Shown here in pieces: positions 10,503 to 24,707 of a DNA stretch of 64,000 nucleotides (position 1 is the first letter of the stretch; the number at the start of each line of letters is the position of its first letter). The notes beneath the pieces were generated by a model that saw only the letters and a list, made by a program, of their open reading frames with translations, had not been told where the DNA came from and searched no databases. The stretch spans positions 32,173,634 through 32,237,633 of the forward strand of contig CM060848.1 in NCBI GenBank assembly GCA_030737835.1, in the 5' to 3' direction. The position numbers were made by a program, and so were the translations under genes. This stretch comes from Acorus gramineus (lineage: Eukaryota; Streptophyta; Magnoliopsida; Acorales; Acoraceae).

Positions 10503-13500
10503 TGTTATATATGTGTCACTTTTTGGCATGTTGGTAACCATTGGAGCATTTTAGCAGTTTTTAAAATTTTTGCATTTTTCGATCGGAACCGCATAATTTT
10601 GGACTGTTAGCTATCGTCTTGAGTTAGAGGACTCCGATTGAAAATCTAACTGCATATTATGTGTCCTGGTGCCATTTTAAGCCACTCATGAAAATTTCAT
10701 CGAATTCCGGCAACGTTTCCGAAATTTCACAGTTCCGGGGCGTATCTGGGTTTTTAAGTCGCACACTATATAAGGTGGGATCTAATTTTCGAGTTACTAT
10801 TCATTATCCCTACCAAAGAGCTTTCCTCTCTCCTCTCTCTCTTTTTCTCCTTTTGAGCCCCCTAGACCCCTCAAACCTAAAAACCTAAAGCACGAGAAGT
10901 GTAGATCGGGTCCCGATCTACACTCCGGTGCTTTCAAATCCCGATTCCGGCGATCCTAGCCTCCCCGACCTCCCCTCTTTGTCCTCTGATTCGGGCCGTT
11001 TCGAAGGCCGAGATAGATCGGGGCGTGAGAGCCTTTGAGAAAGGTTTCGGCGCGCGGAGAGCAACCGGACTTCGCTTCCTCCCCTTGGTAAGGTCTTTTT
11101 CTTCACTTTTCTTGCATAGATGTATGCTAGGAGTGTGGATCTGTGTATGAGGGGTGGTCGGCGGCGGTGGGTGGCTGTCGGAGGTGGTTGGGGGTGGTCG
11201 GAGGTGGTCGGCGGCCGTGGGAGGGGTGGTTGGAGGTGCTCGGCAGGCAGGGCCACTGTCTCAGGCAGGGCAGCAGTGCAGGCAGCACTGGCGCAGCAGG
11301 CAGAGCTGCTGGCAGGGCGCGCGCCCGCGTGCGCGCGGGCGTGAGTGCGGACACGCGCTAGGGTGGCGCTGGGCGTGGGCTTGCTGGCTGTGCTGGGTGT
11401 GCTGGGCAAGGGCGTAGGGGCAGTGCTGGCGCGGCAGGCGGAGCGGCAGACTGGGCGTGCGAGCGCGTGCGCGTGGGCGTTCGCTCGGTGCAAGGGACTG
11501 GTCGAACAGCTGCACGCGGGTCTGGTGCGGGGAGCTGGTCGGGCAGCTGTGCGCGGGTCTGGTCGAGCGGGTCTAGTCGAGTGGCTGGTGTGGGGAGTGC
11601 GTGCTGGGGCGCGCGCGTGCGTGCACGCGGGCGTGCGCTCGGGGAGAGCTGGAGGCCAGCTAGGCGTGCGGGCGCGGGGAGCCGTGCGCGAGGTGATGGC
11701 CGAGGCAGTGGTGGTGCGTACGCGAGGTGCTGGTCGCGCGGGTCTCTGCGCGAGGAGCTAGTCGCGTGGGTCTGTGCGCGAGGGGCTGGTCGGGCGGCGA
11801 TGCGCACGGGTACTAGGGGTGATGGCCGAGGGCAGTGCGCGCGGCGAGGTAGTGGTGGTGCGCGCGGGGCGCGGCGAGGCAGTGGTCGTGCGCGCAGGGT
11901 GCGCGCGGGGCGAGGCGCTGCGCGCGGGGGGCCGTGCGGGGTGCTCGCGGGGCGGCGCGTGGTGTTCGGGGCGCGCGTGGGCTACTGCGGCTGGGCACAG
12001 TGGACGTGCGGAGCCCCGTGGTGGTGCGGCGGCGTGTCCAGGCGGCCGGCAGGGGCCGGCGGTGCGCGGGGTGCGCGGGCTGAAGCGCGGCGGTGCACCC
12101 GGGCGGTCGGGTGGCCGTGCGGGTGGTTGCCGGGGGTGTTGGGTGTTTGATTTGGGATTTTGGGTGTCTATTTGTGTATTTAATGATATTTGTGGATTTA
12201 TACTTACCAAGTAATACCCTGTCTTGCAGATCTCGACGGACGGTCGCGCGTCGACCCGAGTTCCGGTGAGTGGGACAACCCAACCCAGTTTGGGAGGCGC
12301 TACATGCTTTGGGCGTGTACCGTCCTCCCCTGGGGCACATAGTTAGTATTAACTGCTTTGATATAATCCATGTAAGCATGATGTGTGTGTGTAGAATGCA
12401 TGCCACCCTAGACTTGTATGTTAGGGACTTGCACCCTTAGGATGTTGTGCATGAGCCGTGTATCATGTCACCCCGTTATCATGCTAGGAAAGCCCTGACC
12501 TGAGCATGCGTCCTATTAGTTTGATTTATTTATTTAAATGCAAACTGCGATATATATATATTAGCATGCCTTGGGAATATAGGGGGCCTTGCGAGGTTAA
12601 CATTGAGACCCGGGTTAGGGTACTCCGTGTTCCTTGTTTGGTTGTCGGATGTCCTACATCGGGACCTCAGGTTACCCTCCCAAGGTCTCTTTTCCCCTTT
12701 ATGTATTATTTATTTTCCCCGCATCCTGGTTATGCGCGCTGGTGGAATTCAGAGGAATTCAAGACATTAGAGTTGTAGAGATGTGCTGTCAGCGGATCCG
12801 AGTGGATCATATGCGATGGATAGGCTGTTCTGTTTTCCTCCGTTGGATCCGTGTAGAGACTACCCCGGCGTTAGAAAGGTTGTCCCGTGCAGGGGCTTCC
12901 ATCAGTAGGCGCCTCCTGCTTTGGTAGAAGGACTGCGCCGAACGTGGAAGTGGCCAAACGACCTACGGAGTGGGGAGAGACTATCGGTGGACCGAGGGTG
13001 ACCAACAGCCTAGTCAGTCCCAAGAGCCTAGGTCACCTGTTGAGAGGTGAGGGTGAGGGTATGGTGGGCCGGCGATGCGACGACCCACAGGATTATGTAT
13101 GGATGATTATCCACCCAATAAGTCCCAACATCCTAGGTCACCTATTGAGGGTGAGGGTGAGGGTAAGGGGTATGGCGGTTCGGCGATGTGACGAACCCCC
13201 GGATTTGTGATGTTATGCCGCTTGGGCTATTGGCTTGATTTAAATGTGGTTAATATGAACTGTATGCATGGGTTGTGCTATTCACTGAGCGTGTGGCTCA
13301 CCCCTCGCATATTATCTTTTTCAGTGATCTCTGAGGGAGGAGCTTCCCGAGCGACTACACCAGTAGAGGAGTAGCGCCGCGTCCCACGAGTTTTGAGGCC
13401 ATCAGCACCCTTCTTTCTGTTGTATGTATATACTCTGTGCTTGGGCACCTAGTTTGGATTATGTATGGATTTTATTTGTGTATATATGGACATGTTGGCT

Positions 13501-16054
13501 CTCACAGGACGTATGATTATGTATCGAGTCTGTAGTATGTTTTGACTACAGACTCAGTCTTTTAGCTTCCGCATTTGGTGTATATATTATGTCAGCCCTG
13601 CTTTTATCTGTGTTGTCATTTTTAGTTGTTGTTTGTGGTATATTATTGAACTCTTGTTACTGATATCATATATACACTTGCCGCGTCCCGGGGACGGCCG
13701 CCCTGGGGCGTGACAAAAGTTGGTATCAGAGCCTGGTCCTGTCAGAGCCAAGTGTCTTCTTTTTCATAGAGATGAGTCCTAGGATTTCTATATGCGTATT
13801 CTGATCCTAGTGTCTGGTTTTCTTAGGTTGCTGATATGCCTCCTCGCAGAGGACGGCGCGGACGTGGTCCCTCTCGACCCTTGGAGGTCTCCGGACCTGC
13901 CAGAGTCGAGGATGCTATTGGTGAGTCCTCAGGAGTGAGGCCAGATTCAGCGCAGGAGCCTCCTGCCTGGGAGCGCGCATTTGCGCGGTTGGCGGATATG
14001 GTGGAGACCCAGACGAGGATGTTGGCGGAGCAGGCACGGGATATTCGGGAGCTGCGAGCGGCCCGCGAGGCAGTTCCGCAGGTTCCCTTGGTGGCGGATC
14101 CACCTATGGTACCTGATGTACCCCCAGTCCCCGTGGTGGAGATTCCGACGGCCAGAGTTCAGGATCCTCAGGAGAGGGAGGCGGGGCTAGAGGCAGCAGC
14201 GAGGGTTCAGCAGAGTGGACTCTCAGCCTTTCTGAAGCTCCACCCTCCCGAGTTCCGGGGTCAGACGGAGGACCCCCTTGCCCCAGAGAGATGGCTGATG
14301 GAGGTGGATACCATCTTCTCGACGATGCTTTGCACAGACCGCCAGCGAGTCTCCCTGGCGACGTTTATGCTGAAGGGTAGCGCCGCCGACTGGTGGGCTA
14401 CCAGATCAGTGGACATCCCAGAGGGGTTGGAGCGGCTCACGTGGGCGGGTTTCAGGGGATATTTCTTGGAGGAGTATTTCCCCTTCTCAGCAAGACAGAT
14501 GGTGGAGCGGGAGTTTGAGCAGCTAACTCAGGGCACTATGTCCGTCGCTGACTACTCCACGCGGTTCACGAGGCTGTCCAGATTCGCTCCGACTCTGGTG
14601 ATGGACGAGGTGTCGAGGTGCCGTCGGTTCGAGCTCGGTCTCAGCAGTGCCATCCGAGTGCACGTCACCGCCCATGCTTTCACGAGGTACTCCGACTTAG
14701 TGTCTCGGGCGAAGACCGTCGAGAGAGACCTCGGGATCCAGGTGCGGGCTCCGACCACGTCGACAGACCAGAGGCCACCCAGAGGCTAGGACAGAGGGCA
14801 GCGGAAGAAGAAGAGGGCCCGCTTCGAACAGTCAGCGGCTGCCCCTCTTCCAGCTGATGCGGTGCCAGTGCGAGGGCCGACACCCATCGCAGCAGTGCCA
14901 GTCCAGATGAGGCGACCGGAGACCAGGCGCTGTTATCACTGTCAGCGCGTCGGGCATATTCTGTATAATTGCCCCGACGCTGGCCGACCCGCAGTGATGC
15001 CCCAGCAGCAGCAGTTGCAGCAGCGGCCGTTCCAGCAGCAGCAGCAGCCTCAGCGCCAGCCGCAGCAGCAGCCTCAGCGTCAGCAGCAGCAGCCACAGGG
15101 TGGCCGTGCTGATCAGAGGAGGCAGCCAGCGCAGCAGGCGAGGCGTGCCCCTGCTCCTCAGCCTCAGTTCGTCCAGGGCCGAGTGGCAGCATTATCAGCA
15201 GAGGAGGCTCAGGCATCAGGCAGCGTGGTCAGAGGTATTGTTCAGATCTCCCAGCTTCCTGCTTATGTGCTATTTGATTCCGGAGCCACCCACTCGTTCG
15301 TGTCTCCCGCTTTTGCGAGACGGACGGGTGTGGCGTCCGCTCCTCTAGATGTTGACTTAGAGGTATCATTGCCCGTGGGAGACCGGATTCTCCTCAGTTC
15401 GGTGTACCGAGGGTGCACGGTGGAGATCGCGGAGCATGAGTTCCCGGTGGAGCTGGTGGAGCTTGCGATGGCGGATTTTGATGCCATCCTGGGGATGGAT
15501 TGGCTTGCAGCTAGTCATGCCAGCATCGACTGTTTCGCCAAGTCGGTGTCGTTCCACCTTCCTGGTCGGAGGTCTTTCCAGTTCGTGGGCGATCGAGACG
15601 TGGCTCCTTTGGGGTTCGTGTCGTCCATGCAGGCGTGGAGACTCCTTCAGGGTGGGTGCGAGGGCTTTCTGGCTTATATTGCTCTGGAGGATGCACCGCT
15701 GCGGGCAGATATCAGTCAGACTCCAGTCGTGGCAGAGTTCCCCGAGGTTTTCCCCGACGATCTTCCGGGATTACCGCCGGACCGCGCGATTGAGTTTGAG
15801 ATCAATCTGCTTCCGGGGACCGAGCCGGTTTCGAGGGCTCCGTACCGGATGGCTCCCGCAGAGCTGAGGGTGCTGAAGGAGCAGCTAGAGGAGTTGCTGG
15901 AGAAGGGCTTCGCACGTCCAAGTGTGTCTCCGTGGGGAGCCCCTGTCCTGTTCGTCCGGAAGAAGGACGGTTCACTGCGGCTGTGTATTGATTACAGGCA
16001 GTTGAATAAGCGGACAGTGAAGAACAAGTACCCGTTGCCGTGGATCGACGATCA
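10503..16054 (+). mobile_element. Partial Tekay/Del-like Gypsy element (LTR, gag, part of pol)
   Basis: It starts with a full LTR (10503-13715, tgttatatatg to gcgtgaca) followed by a primer site, ttggtatcagagcctgg, for initiator tRNA-Met at about 13719. Next comes the gag region from 13836, a zinc knuckle and protease, and the start of reverse transcriptase. At 16054 the sequence switches to the middle of an LTR. The 5 bases gtgcg occur on both sides (10498-10502 and 16055-16059), but this word is common in these LTRs. A 3' LTR is absent, so the copy is broken. Confidence 0.8.
13836..16054 (+). mobile_element. gag and 5' part of pol of the partial Gypsy element
   Basis: The gag segment begins MPPRRGRRGRGPSRPLEV and has an Ala/Gln-rich region, then a retrotransposon gag domain with LHPPEFRG, ATFMLKGSAADWW and YFPFSARQMVEREFEQL. 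A CCHC zinc knuckle, [14 protein letters not shown], lies at 14931-14972, followed by a Gln-rich stretch. The aspartic protease motif [13 protein letters not shown] is near 15268-15306, and reverse transcriptase starts with [20 protein letters not shown] near 15946-16005. Order and motifs fit a Ty3/Gypsy chromovirus of the Tekay/Del type with long LTRs. It is a fossil copy, not a host gene. Confidence 0.85.
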
Positions 16055-17693
16055 GTGCGCCCGGGGCGGGTGGCCGTGCACGCGGCTGCCCGGGGGTTCG
16101 GGAGTGAGTCGGAGTGCTCGGGCTCGCGTGCGTACAGGCCGTATGTACGCTTGTTCGAGTGTTGGGGTATTTTAATGTATTTTTTGTTTTATTTGTGTAT
16201 TTTACTCACCGAATTGATTACCCTATTTTGCAGATCTTAACGGACGGTCGCGCGACGACCCGACCATCGGTGAGTGGTACAACCCAACCCAGTAGGGAGG
16301 CGCTATATGCACTTGGGCGTATACCGTCCTCCCCTGGGGCACCATAGGCTATATTAACTTGTTGTAATGTGTAATCTATGCAAGCATGATAAAAATGTAG
16401 TATGCATGCTACCCTAGACTTTGTATGTTAGGGACTTGCACCCTTAGGATATGTGTAAGAGCCGTGCATCCTGTCACCCTGTTCTCATGCTAGGAAGCCT
16501 CGGCCTATGCATGCGTCCTACTAGTTTAATTTATATAATTGATTGCTAGCATGTCTTAGATAATATTATAGGGAGGGGCCTTGCGAGGTCAACATTGAGA
16601 CCCGGGCTAAGGGTACTCCGTGTTCCTTGTTTGGTTGTCGGGATGTCCTGTATCGGGACCTCATGCTGCCCTCCCAAGGTTTCTTGTCCCAATAATATTA
16701 TAACTCTTGTTAATAATTAATATTATAACTCTTGTTAATAATTATTATTATATGTTCCCTGCATCTTGGTTATGCGCCCTGGAGGAATTCTGAAGAATTC
16801 ATGGCATATTGTTGTGATGTGTTGCCTACGGATCCGAGTGGATCATATGCGATGGATAGGCTGTTCTGTTCCCTTCGTTGGATCCGTGTAGAGACTACCC
16901 CGGCGTTGGAAAGGCTGTCCCGTGCAGGGGCTCCCATCAGTAGGCACCTCCTGATTTGGGACGGACTGTGCTGAATGTGGGGTGGCCAAACGGCCTACGG
17001 AGTGGGGAGAAACTATCGGTTGACCAAGGGTGACCATCAGCCTAGTCAGTCCCAATATCCTATGTCACCATATTGAGGGGTGAGGGTGAGGGTGTGGTGG
17101 GTCGGCGATAGCGACCCACTGCTTTGTAAGTCCCAGTATCCTATGTCACCTATTGAGGGGTGAGGGTGAGGGTGTAGTGGGTTGGCGATAGCGACTTACT
17201 GGTTTGTAAGTCGCAATATCCTATGTCACCTATTGAGGGGTGAGGGTGAGGGTGTGGTGGTTCGGCGATGTAGCGACCCACTGGATTGTGGAGATCTTGC
17301 CACTTTGAGGCTTGTATAATGAGATTGTGGTTAATAATATCTGGTGGTTAATATAATTGTGATGCATGGGTTGTGCTGTTCACTGAGCGTGTGGCTCACC
17401 CCACGCATAATTATTTTCTTCAGTGCTATCTGAGTCGGATCTAAAGGAGGAGCTCCTCGAGGGACTTCATCAGTAGCGGAGCAGCGCCACGTCCCGCGAG
17501 TTTTAGAGGCTATCAGCATCCCTTTTTGATTTATATGTATTGTACTCTGTGCTTGGGCACGCGTTTGTATTATATTTGGATGTCTTTGTATATATTGGCT
17601 CTCACAGGACAGTTGATTATGTATCGAGTTTGTAATATGTTTTTGAATTACAGACTCAGTCTTTTAGTTTCCGCTATTTGTGTATATATCATG

Positions 17694-20600
17694 TGTCACG
17701 CCCCAGGGCCGGCTGACCCCGGGACGCGGCAAGTGTATATATGATATCAGTAAACAGGAGTCAATAATATACCATAAACAAGCAACTAGAATGACACACA
17801 GACAACAAGGAGGCTGACATGATATATACACCAAATGCGGAAGCGAAAGACTGAATTTGTAAATAAAACATACTACAGACTCGATACACAATCATCTGTC
17901 CTGTGAGAGCCAATATACACAATATACAACTGAATATATACAAACGCGTGCTCAAGCACTGATTTAAAATACATACAGCCAAAAAGGGATGCTGATAGCC
18001 TCTAACACTCACGGGACGTAGCGCTGCTCCGCTACTGAAGGAATCCCTCGGAAGGCTCCTCCTGCTGATCCGGCTCAGTGGCAACTGGAGAAAACATATG
18101 CGAGGGGTGAGCCACACGCTCAATGAACAGCACAACCCATGCATCACAGCTATATTAACCACAATTAATTTGACAACCAGCCTCAAAGTGGCATAACATC
18201 ATAAATCCAGTGGTTCGTACATCGCCGAACCACCACACCCTCACCCTCCCCCCTCAATAGGTGACATAGGATATTGGGACATTCTAATAATCATCCTTAG
18301 ACCACAATTCCACAACTAGTGGGTCACCCCATTGCTGACCCACCGGACCCTCACCCTCACCCTTCTATGGGTGACATAGGATGTTGGGACTGACTAGGCT
18401 GTTGGTCACCCTTGGTCCACCGATAGTCTCTCCTCCACTCCGTAGGCCGCTTGGCCTTCACCCACAACTTCAGCACAGTCCGTCACAAATATCGGGAGGC
18501 GCCTACTGATGGGAGCCCTCGGAAGGGACGGCCTTTCCAACGCTGGGGCAGTCTCTACACGGATCCAACGAAGGGAAACAGAATAGCCTATCCATACGCA
18601 TATGATCCACTCGGATCCGCCGACCACACATCTCTACAACTCTAATGCCTTGAATTCTTCAGAATTCCAACAGGGCGCATAACCAGGATGCGGGGAAACA
18701 TGCATTATAATAATAAAGAGGTTGGAATATTAACGGGGAAAGAATCCTTGGGAGGGCAGCGTGAGGTCCGATATAGGACATCCCGACAACCAAACAAGGA
18801 ACACGGAGTACCCTAGCCCGGGTCTCACCGCTGTCCTCGCGAGGCCCCTCCCCTATAATATTCACTAAGACAGGCTAATAATCACATGCTCGCATTTTAT
18901 TTAAACAAATTAAACTAAATGGGAACATGCATCGGTCGGGGCTTTCCTAGCATGGAAACATGATAACAGGGTGCATGGTTCTTATACGGGTCCTAAGGGT
19001 ATAAGTCCCTAGCATACAATCTAGGGTGGCATGCATACTACAGATTATCATGCTTACATAGTTTTCATATTAAACAGGTTAATATTCACTACGATGCCCC
19101 AGGGGAGGACGGTACACGCCCAAGTGCATGTAACGCCTCCCTACTGGGTTGGATCGTCCCACTCACCGGTATCTGGGTCATCGCGCGACCGTCCGTCAAG
19201 ATCTGCAAGACAGGTATTTAAAATGGTGAGTAAAATCCACAAATACCACAAAAATACACAAAACATTCTAAAAGTACCCAACGCTCGGGCAAACGTACAT
19301 ACGGCCCGTACGCACGTTAGCCCGAGCATCCCGACTCACTCCCGCACTCCCGGCAACCACCCGCACGGCCACCCGCCCCCGGATGCACCGCCGCGCCTCA
19401 GCCCGCGCACCCAGGCGCACCGCCGGGCCCCTGCCCGCACGCCTGGACATGCAGCCGAGCTCCCCGGGTGCACCGCGCGCCCGCTGCGCCCCAGCGCAGC
19501 AACCCGCTCGCACACCGCATGCCCCGCGCGCCCAGCGCCTCGCCCCGCGCGCACCTCCGCTGCCCTCGCCTCGCTCCACGCGCACCACCGCTCGCACCAT
19601 CCGCTCGACCAGCCCCGCACCGGTGCACCCGCGCGCACTGCGCCCCAGCGCAGCGCCCCGCACGCGCACCCACCCGCGCGCACGCCTGCGCCTCTGCCCA
19701 GCGCCCCGCGCGCATGCTCCTGCACCGTGCTCAGCGCCCAGCACCCTCGCCCAGCACACCCAGCATCCGTGACCCAGCGCCCAGCACCCAGGACCCTCAC
19801 CCAGCGCCCATGCGCACACCCGGCAACGCGCGCCTACCAGCCTGCCCGCGCTGCCTGCCTACGCGCATCGCCGAGTGGCCCGAGTACCGCTCGCCTGCTG
19901 CTCGAGCACTGCCCGCCTGCCTGATGCGCTGCCTGTGCTGCCTGCTACCCGAGACTACTAACCTCTCTACCCAACCGGTCCGCCCTGCCTGCATGCGCGC
20001 GCAGCCTGCTTGCCCGGCCTGCCAGCGCGCACAGCCAACACGAGCCAGCCCAGCCAGCCCTGCTACCCGCTGCCAGCCCACCCGGGACAGCCAACCTCCC
20101 TGCCCGGGACTGCCTAACACCCTGCCCGACCACCCAAACTCCTCTCACCGGCCACCAACGGCCACCCACAGCCGCCGACCACCACCCAACCTCAAATCCA
20201 CCCTCCTAACAAGCATCTAAGCAAGAAAGGAAAGGAAAAAAGGGCTTACCAAGGGAAAGCAAGGATGCTCGGTTGCTCTCCGCGCACCGAAACCTCTCCC
20301 CAAAGACCTCCAACGCCGGGATCTCCCTTGGCCCTCGAAATGGCCCAAATCAGGGGAGAAAAGAGGGGGGATGAAGGGGCCAAACTTCTTGGAATTCGAA
20401 TCCGAGAACACCGGGGCGTAGATCGGGACCCGATCTAGCCTTTCTATGATTTAGGTTTTAAGCTTTGAGGACCCTAGGTGGCTCAAAAGCTTGAAAAAGA
20501 GAGAGGGGGAGAGAGAAAAACAGTTGGAGAAGACAATGAATAGTGAAGAGCACCTTTTTGCTTCCTTTAAATAAGTCAAACCTCATTTAGATTAGGCTAA

Positions 20601-23600
20601 GCTAGGTTAATTAGGGTTTAAGCTAGCTTAGGGAGGCTTAAGTGTGGTTTGACCCTAGTCAACCCAACCACACAAAAATCCAAAATCATTTGACCAAGTC
20701 AATGGTTCACATTTGTCACGCCCCAGGGCGGCCGTCCCAGGGACGCGGCAGGTGTATATATCATATCAGAAGCCTACACATGAGGTCAAATATATATACT
20801 CTAAAACCACAGATAAAAATGACAACACAGATCAAACAGGGCTGACATAATATATACACAATATAGCGGAAGCTAAAACTGAGTCTGTAACTCAAAACAT
20901 ATTACAGACCCGATACACAATCATATGTCCTGTGAGAGCCAATATACATAGTAACAACTGAACATATACAAACACGTGCCAAGCACGGAAATCAAATACA
21001 TACAGACAAGAAGGGATGCTGATAACCTCTGGCACTCGCGGAACGTGGCGCTGCTCCGCTACTGAAGAAATCCCTCGGAAAGCTCCAACTGCTGCTCCGG
21101 CTCTAGCTCAGGCTCAGTGACCACTGGGGAAAAACATATGCGAGGGGTGAGCCACACGCTCAGTGAACAGCACAACCCATGCATCACAGACCATATTTAC
21201 CACAATTCCATTATTTATCCATCCTCAAAGACATAACAACATAATCCAGTGGTTCGTACTTCGCCGAACCACCACACCCTCACCCTCACCCATCAATGGG
21301 TGACATAGGCTATTGGGACTGATAATCATCCATTCACAAATCCAGTAGGTCGCTCATCGCCAACCCACTACACCCTCACCCTCACCCTACCACGGGTGAC
21401 ATAGGATTTTGGGACTGACTAGGCTGTTGGTCACCCTTGGTCCACCGATAGTCTCTCCTCCACTCCGTAGGCCGCTTGGTCTCCACCCACAACTTCAGCA
21501 CAGTCCGAAACCAAATCAGGAGGTGCCTACTGATGTGGGTCCTCCGAAGGACGGCCTTTCTAACGCTGGGGGTAGCCTCTACCGGATCCAACGCAGGGAA
21601 CAGAACAGCCTATCCATACGCATATGATCCACTCGGATCCGCCGACAACACATCTCTACCACTCAAATGTCATGAACTCTTCAGAGTTCCTCCAGGGCGC
21701 ATATCCAAGATGCGGGGAATAAGTACAATCAAAAGCAATGTTGGAATATCATTGGGGGAAAGAAACTCGGGAGGGCGGCGTGAGTTCCCGATACAGGATA
21801 CCCCGACAACCAAACAAGGAACACGGAGTACCCTAACACGGGCCACACCGCTGTCCTCGCAAGGCCCCTCCCCTATAATATTCACTAATCATGCTAATAA
21901 TCATACCAATCATACTACATTACTTATAATATTATTGGGACTAGAAACCTTGGGAGGGCAGCGTGAGTTCCCGATACAGGACACCCCGACAACCAAACAA
22001 GGAACACGGAGTACCCTAACACGGGTCTCAATGTTGACCTCGCAAGGCTCCTCCCGATAATATTACCTAAGGCATGCGATTTAACATACACTAGCATTTA
22101 ATTTAATAAATAAACTAGTAGGACGCATACATAGGCCGAGGTTTCCTAACATGAAACAGGGGACATGGTGCATGGCTCATACACATATCCTAAGGGTGCA
22201 AGTCCCTAACATACAAGTCTAGGGTAGCATGCATTCTACATTTAAATCATGCAAGCATGGAATACATATTACAACAGGTTAATATAATCCATGACGCCCC
22301 AGGAGAGGTCGGTATACGCCCAAGTGCGTATAACGCCTCTCTACTGGGTTGGATTGTCCCACTCACCAGTATCTGGGTCGTCGCGCGACCGCCCGTCTAG
22401 ATCTGCAAGATAGACATTCAATATGGTGAGTTAAAATCCACAAATACTACAAAATACACAAGAACTTACATAAACCCACAACTAAACTCCCAACACTCGG
22501 GCAAACGTGCATACGACCCGCACGCACGCTAGCCCGAGCATCCCGGCAAACACCCGCACGGCCACCCGACCGCACGGGCGCACCGCCGCGCCTCGGCCCG
22601 CGCACTCCGCGCACCGCCGGGCCCCTGCCCGCCGCCGAGACACGCCGCCGAGCCTCCCGTGTGCACTGCGCGCCCCCTGCGCCCCAGCGCAGCCGCCCGC
22701 GCACACCCCGCACGCCATCGCTGGCCCGCGAGCACCCCGCATGCCCCGCGCGCAGCGTCTCGCCCCGCGCGCACCCCGCGCGCATCTCCAGCCCCCCATC
22801 CGCACTCCGCGCGCACCTACCACCCTCTAGCCGCGCGCACCACCCCGCGCGCCACCCGCTCGCACCCACTGCACCCCGCGCACGCCTGCGCCTCCGCCCA
22901 GCGCCCGGTATCCGCGGCCCAGCACCCGACGCTCAGCGCCCAGCACCCGGGACCCTCACCCAGCGCCCACGTGCACGCACGCGCAACACGCGCCCAGCGC
23001 GCCTGCCAACATGCCCACTCTCCTGCCCGCGTTGCCTGCCTGCACGCGTCGCCGAGTGGCCCGAGCACCGTTCGCCTGCACGCCCGGCACTGCTCGCCTG
23101 ATGCATGAGCACCTCCTGCCCTGCTCGCCTGCCCAGCCTGCCAGCCCGGCCTGCCCGCGCGCACAGCCCACAGCCTGCCTACCCACATGCCTCCCCCTGC
23201 ACCCCCCGAGCGTACGCCCGCGTGCGCACCCGCGCGCACGCGCTCGCGCGCCCAGCAAGCTGGTGCACCCGCTCCCAGCCTACCCGGCCAGTCCTACCCA
23301 GCTCCTCGCGCACAGCTCGCCCAGCTCCAACCGCTCGACCAGCTCCTCCCGGGTGCACCCGCGCACAGCACGCCCAGCGCCCGCACGCCCAGCACACCCG
23401 CGCGCCCTGCACGCCCGCGCGCACGCCCATGCGCGCGCACGCGCGCACGCCCGGGCGCGCCCAGCCTGCTGCGCTGCTGTGCTGCTGCCGGTGCTGCCTG
23501 CTGCCCGAGACAGAACCCCCTGCTGCCCGAGACCATCTCCCCACCATTCCCGAGCACCCAAGCCACCACCCACCGACCTCCGACCACCTCCACAGCCCTC

Positions 23601-24573
23601 CGACGGCCACCCACGGCCGCCGACCTCCACCCAACCCCAAAACCCACCTCCTAGCATCCATCTAAACAAGGAAAGAGGGGAAAATAGGGCTTACCAAGGG
23701 AGGAAGGGAAGTCCGGACGCTCTCCGCGCGCCGAAACCTTTCCCAAAGGCCCTCTTACGCCCCGATCTACCACGACCTTCGAACCGGGCCAAAACAGAGG
23801 AGAAAGAGAGGAGGTCGGAGTGGCTAGACTCGTCGGAAAAGGGATTTGAAAACACCGGAGTGTAGATCGGGACCCGATCTACACTTCTCGTGCTTTAGGT
23901 TTTTGGGTTTGAGGGGTCTAAGGGCCTCTAATGGAAGAAAAAGAGAGAGGGAGGAGAGAGAGGGATTTGGTAGGGATGATGAATAGTGACATAAGATATT
24001 TTCTCACCCTATTTATACCAAGTCACTTAAAAACCCGGATACGCCCCGGAACTGTGAAATTTCGGGAACGTTACCGGAATTCGATGAAATTTTCGTGAGA
24101 GGCCTAAAATGGCACCAGGACACCAAATATGCAGTTAGATTTCCAATCGGAGTCCTCTAGCTTAGGACGATAGCTAACAGTCCAAAAATTAGTGTTTCCG
24201 ATCGAAAACCGGTAAAAACTGAAAAACTGCCAGAATGCTCCAACGGTTACCAGCAGGCTAAAAGTGACACATATATAACAACATTGACCAAGTCAAAGTC
24301 TCCCAATGACTTCTCGCTCGGTCAAAACCCGGATACGCCCCGGAACTGTGAAATTCTAAAACGTACCAGAATTCAACAAAATTTTTGTGAGCGGCTTGGA
24401 ATGGCACCAGGACACATAATATGCAGTTAGATTTTCAATCGGAGCCCTCAATCTCAGGGCGATAGCTAACATCCCGAAATTTTAGCGGTTCCGATCGAAA
24501 AACGAAAAAAACCGAAAATTTACCAGAATGTCCCAACGGTTACCAGAAGGTTAAAAGTGACATATATATAACA
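17694..24573 (-). mobile_element. Solo LTR (minus) inside the composite 5' LTR
   Basis: On the plus strand it begins tgtcacgccccagggc and ends gtgacatatatataaca, so the LTR lies on the minus strand. Without the younger LTR at 20714-24280 it is about 3.3 kb. It interrupts the host LTR at gtgtatatatcatg, which is repeated on both sides (17680-17693, 24574-24587). That is 14 bases rather than the usual 5. Confidence 0.8.
20714..24280 (-). mobile_element. Solo LTR (minus), youngest layer of the left nest
   Basis: A 3.57 kb LTR flanked by the exact duplication acatt (20709-20713, 24281-24285), inserted in the minus-strand LTR 17694-24573. It includes an internal duplication: the segment with ggaacacggagtacccta appears twice near 21815 and 22001. 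The GC-rich block runs from about 22500 to 23500. Confidence 0.85.
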
Positions 24574-24707
24574 GTGTATATATCATGTCAGCCCTGCTTT
24601 TGTCTGTGTTGTCATTTTAGCTGTTGTGTGAGTATGTTATTGAACTCCTGTTTAGACTGATATCATATATACACTTGCCGCGTCCCGGGGACGCCCGGGG
24701 CGTGACA

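Noticed and set aside
13716-13735. Possible tRNA gene sequence (ttggtatcagagcctgg)
   Set aside because: This is a retroelement primer site complementary to the tRNA 3' end; no cloverleaf is present. The site near 24713 is the same.
14680-15216. Minus-strand open frame opposite the Gypsy gag
   Set aside because: It is the shadow of the gag/zinc-knuckle region and its Ala-rich run mirrors CAG repeats in the sense frame.
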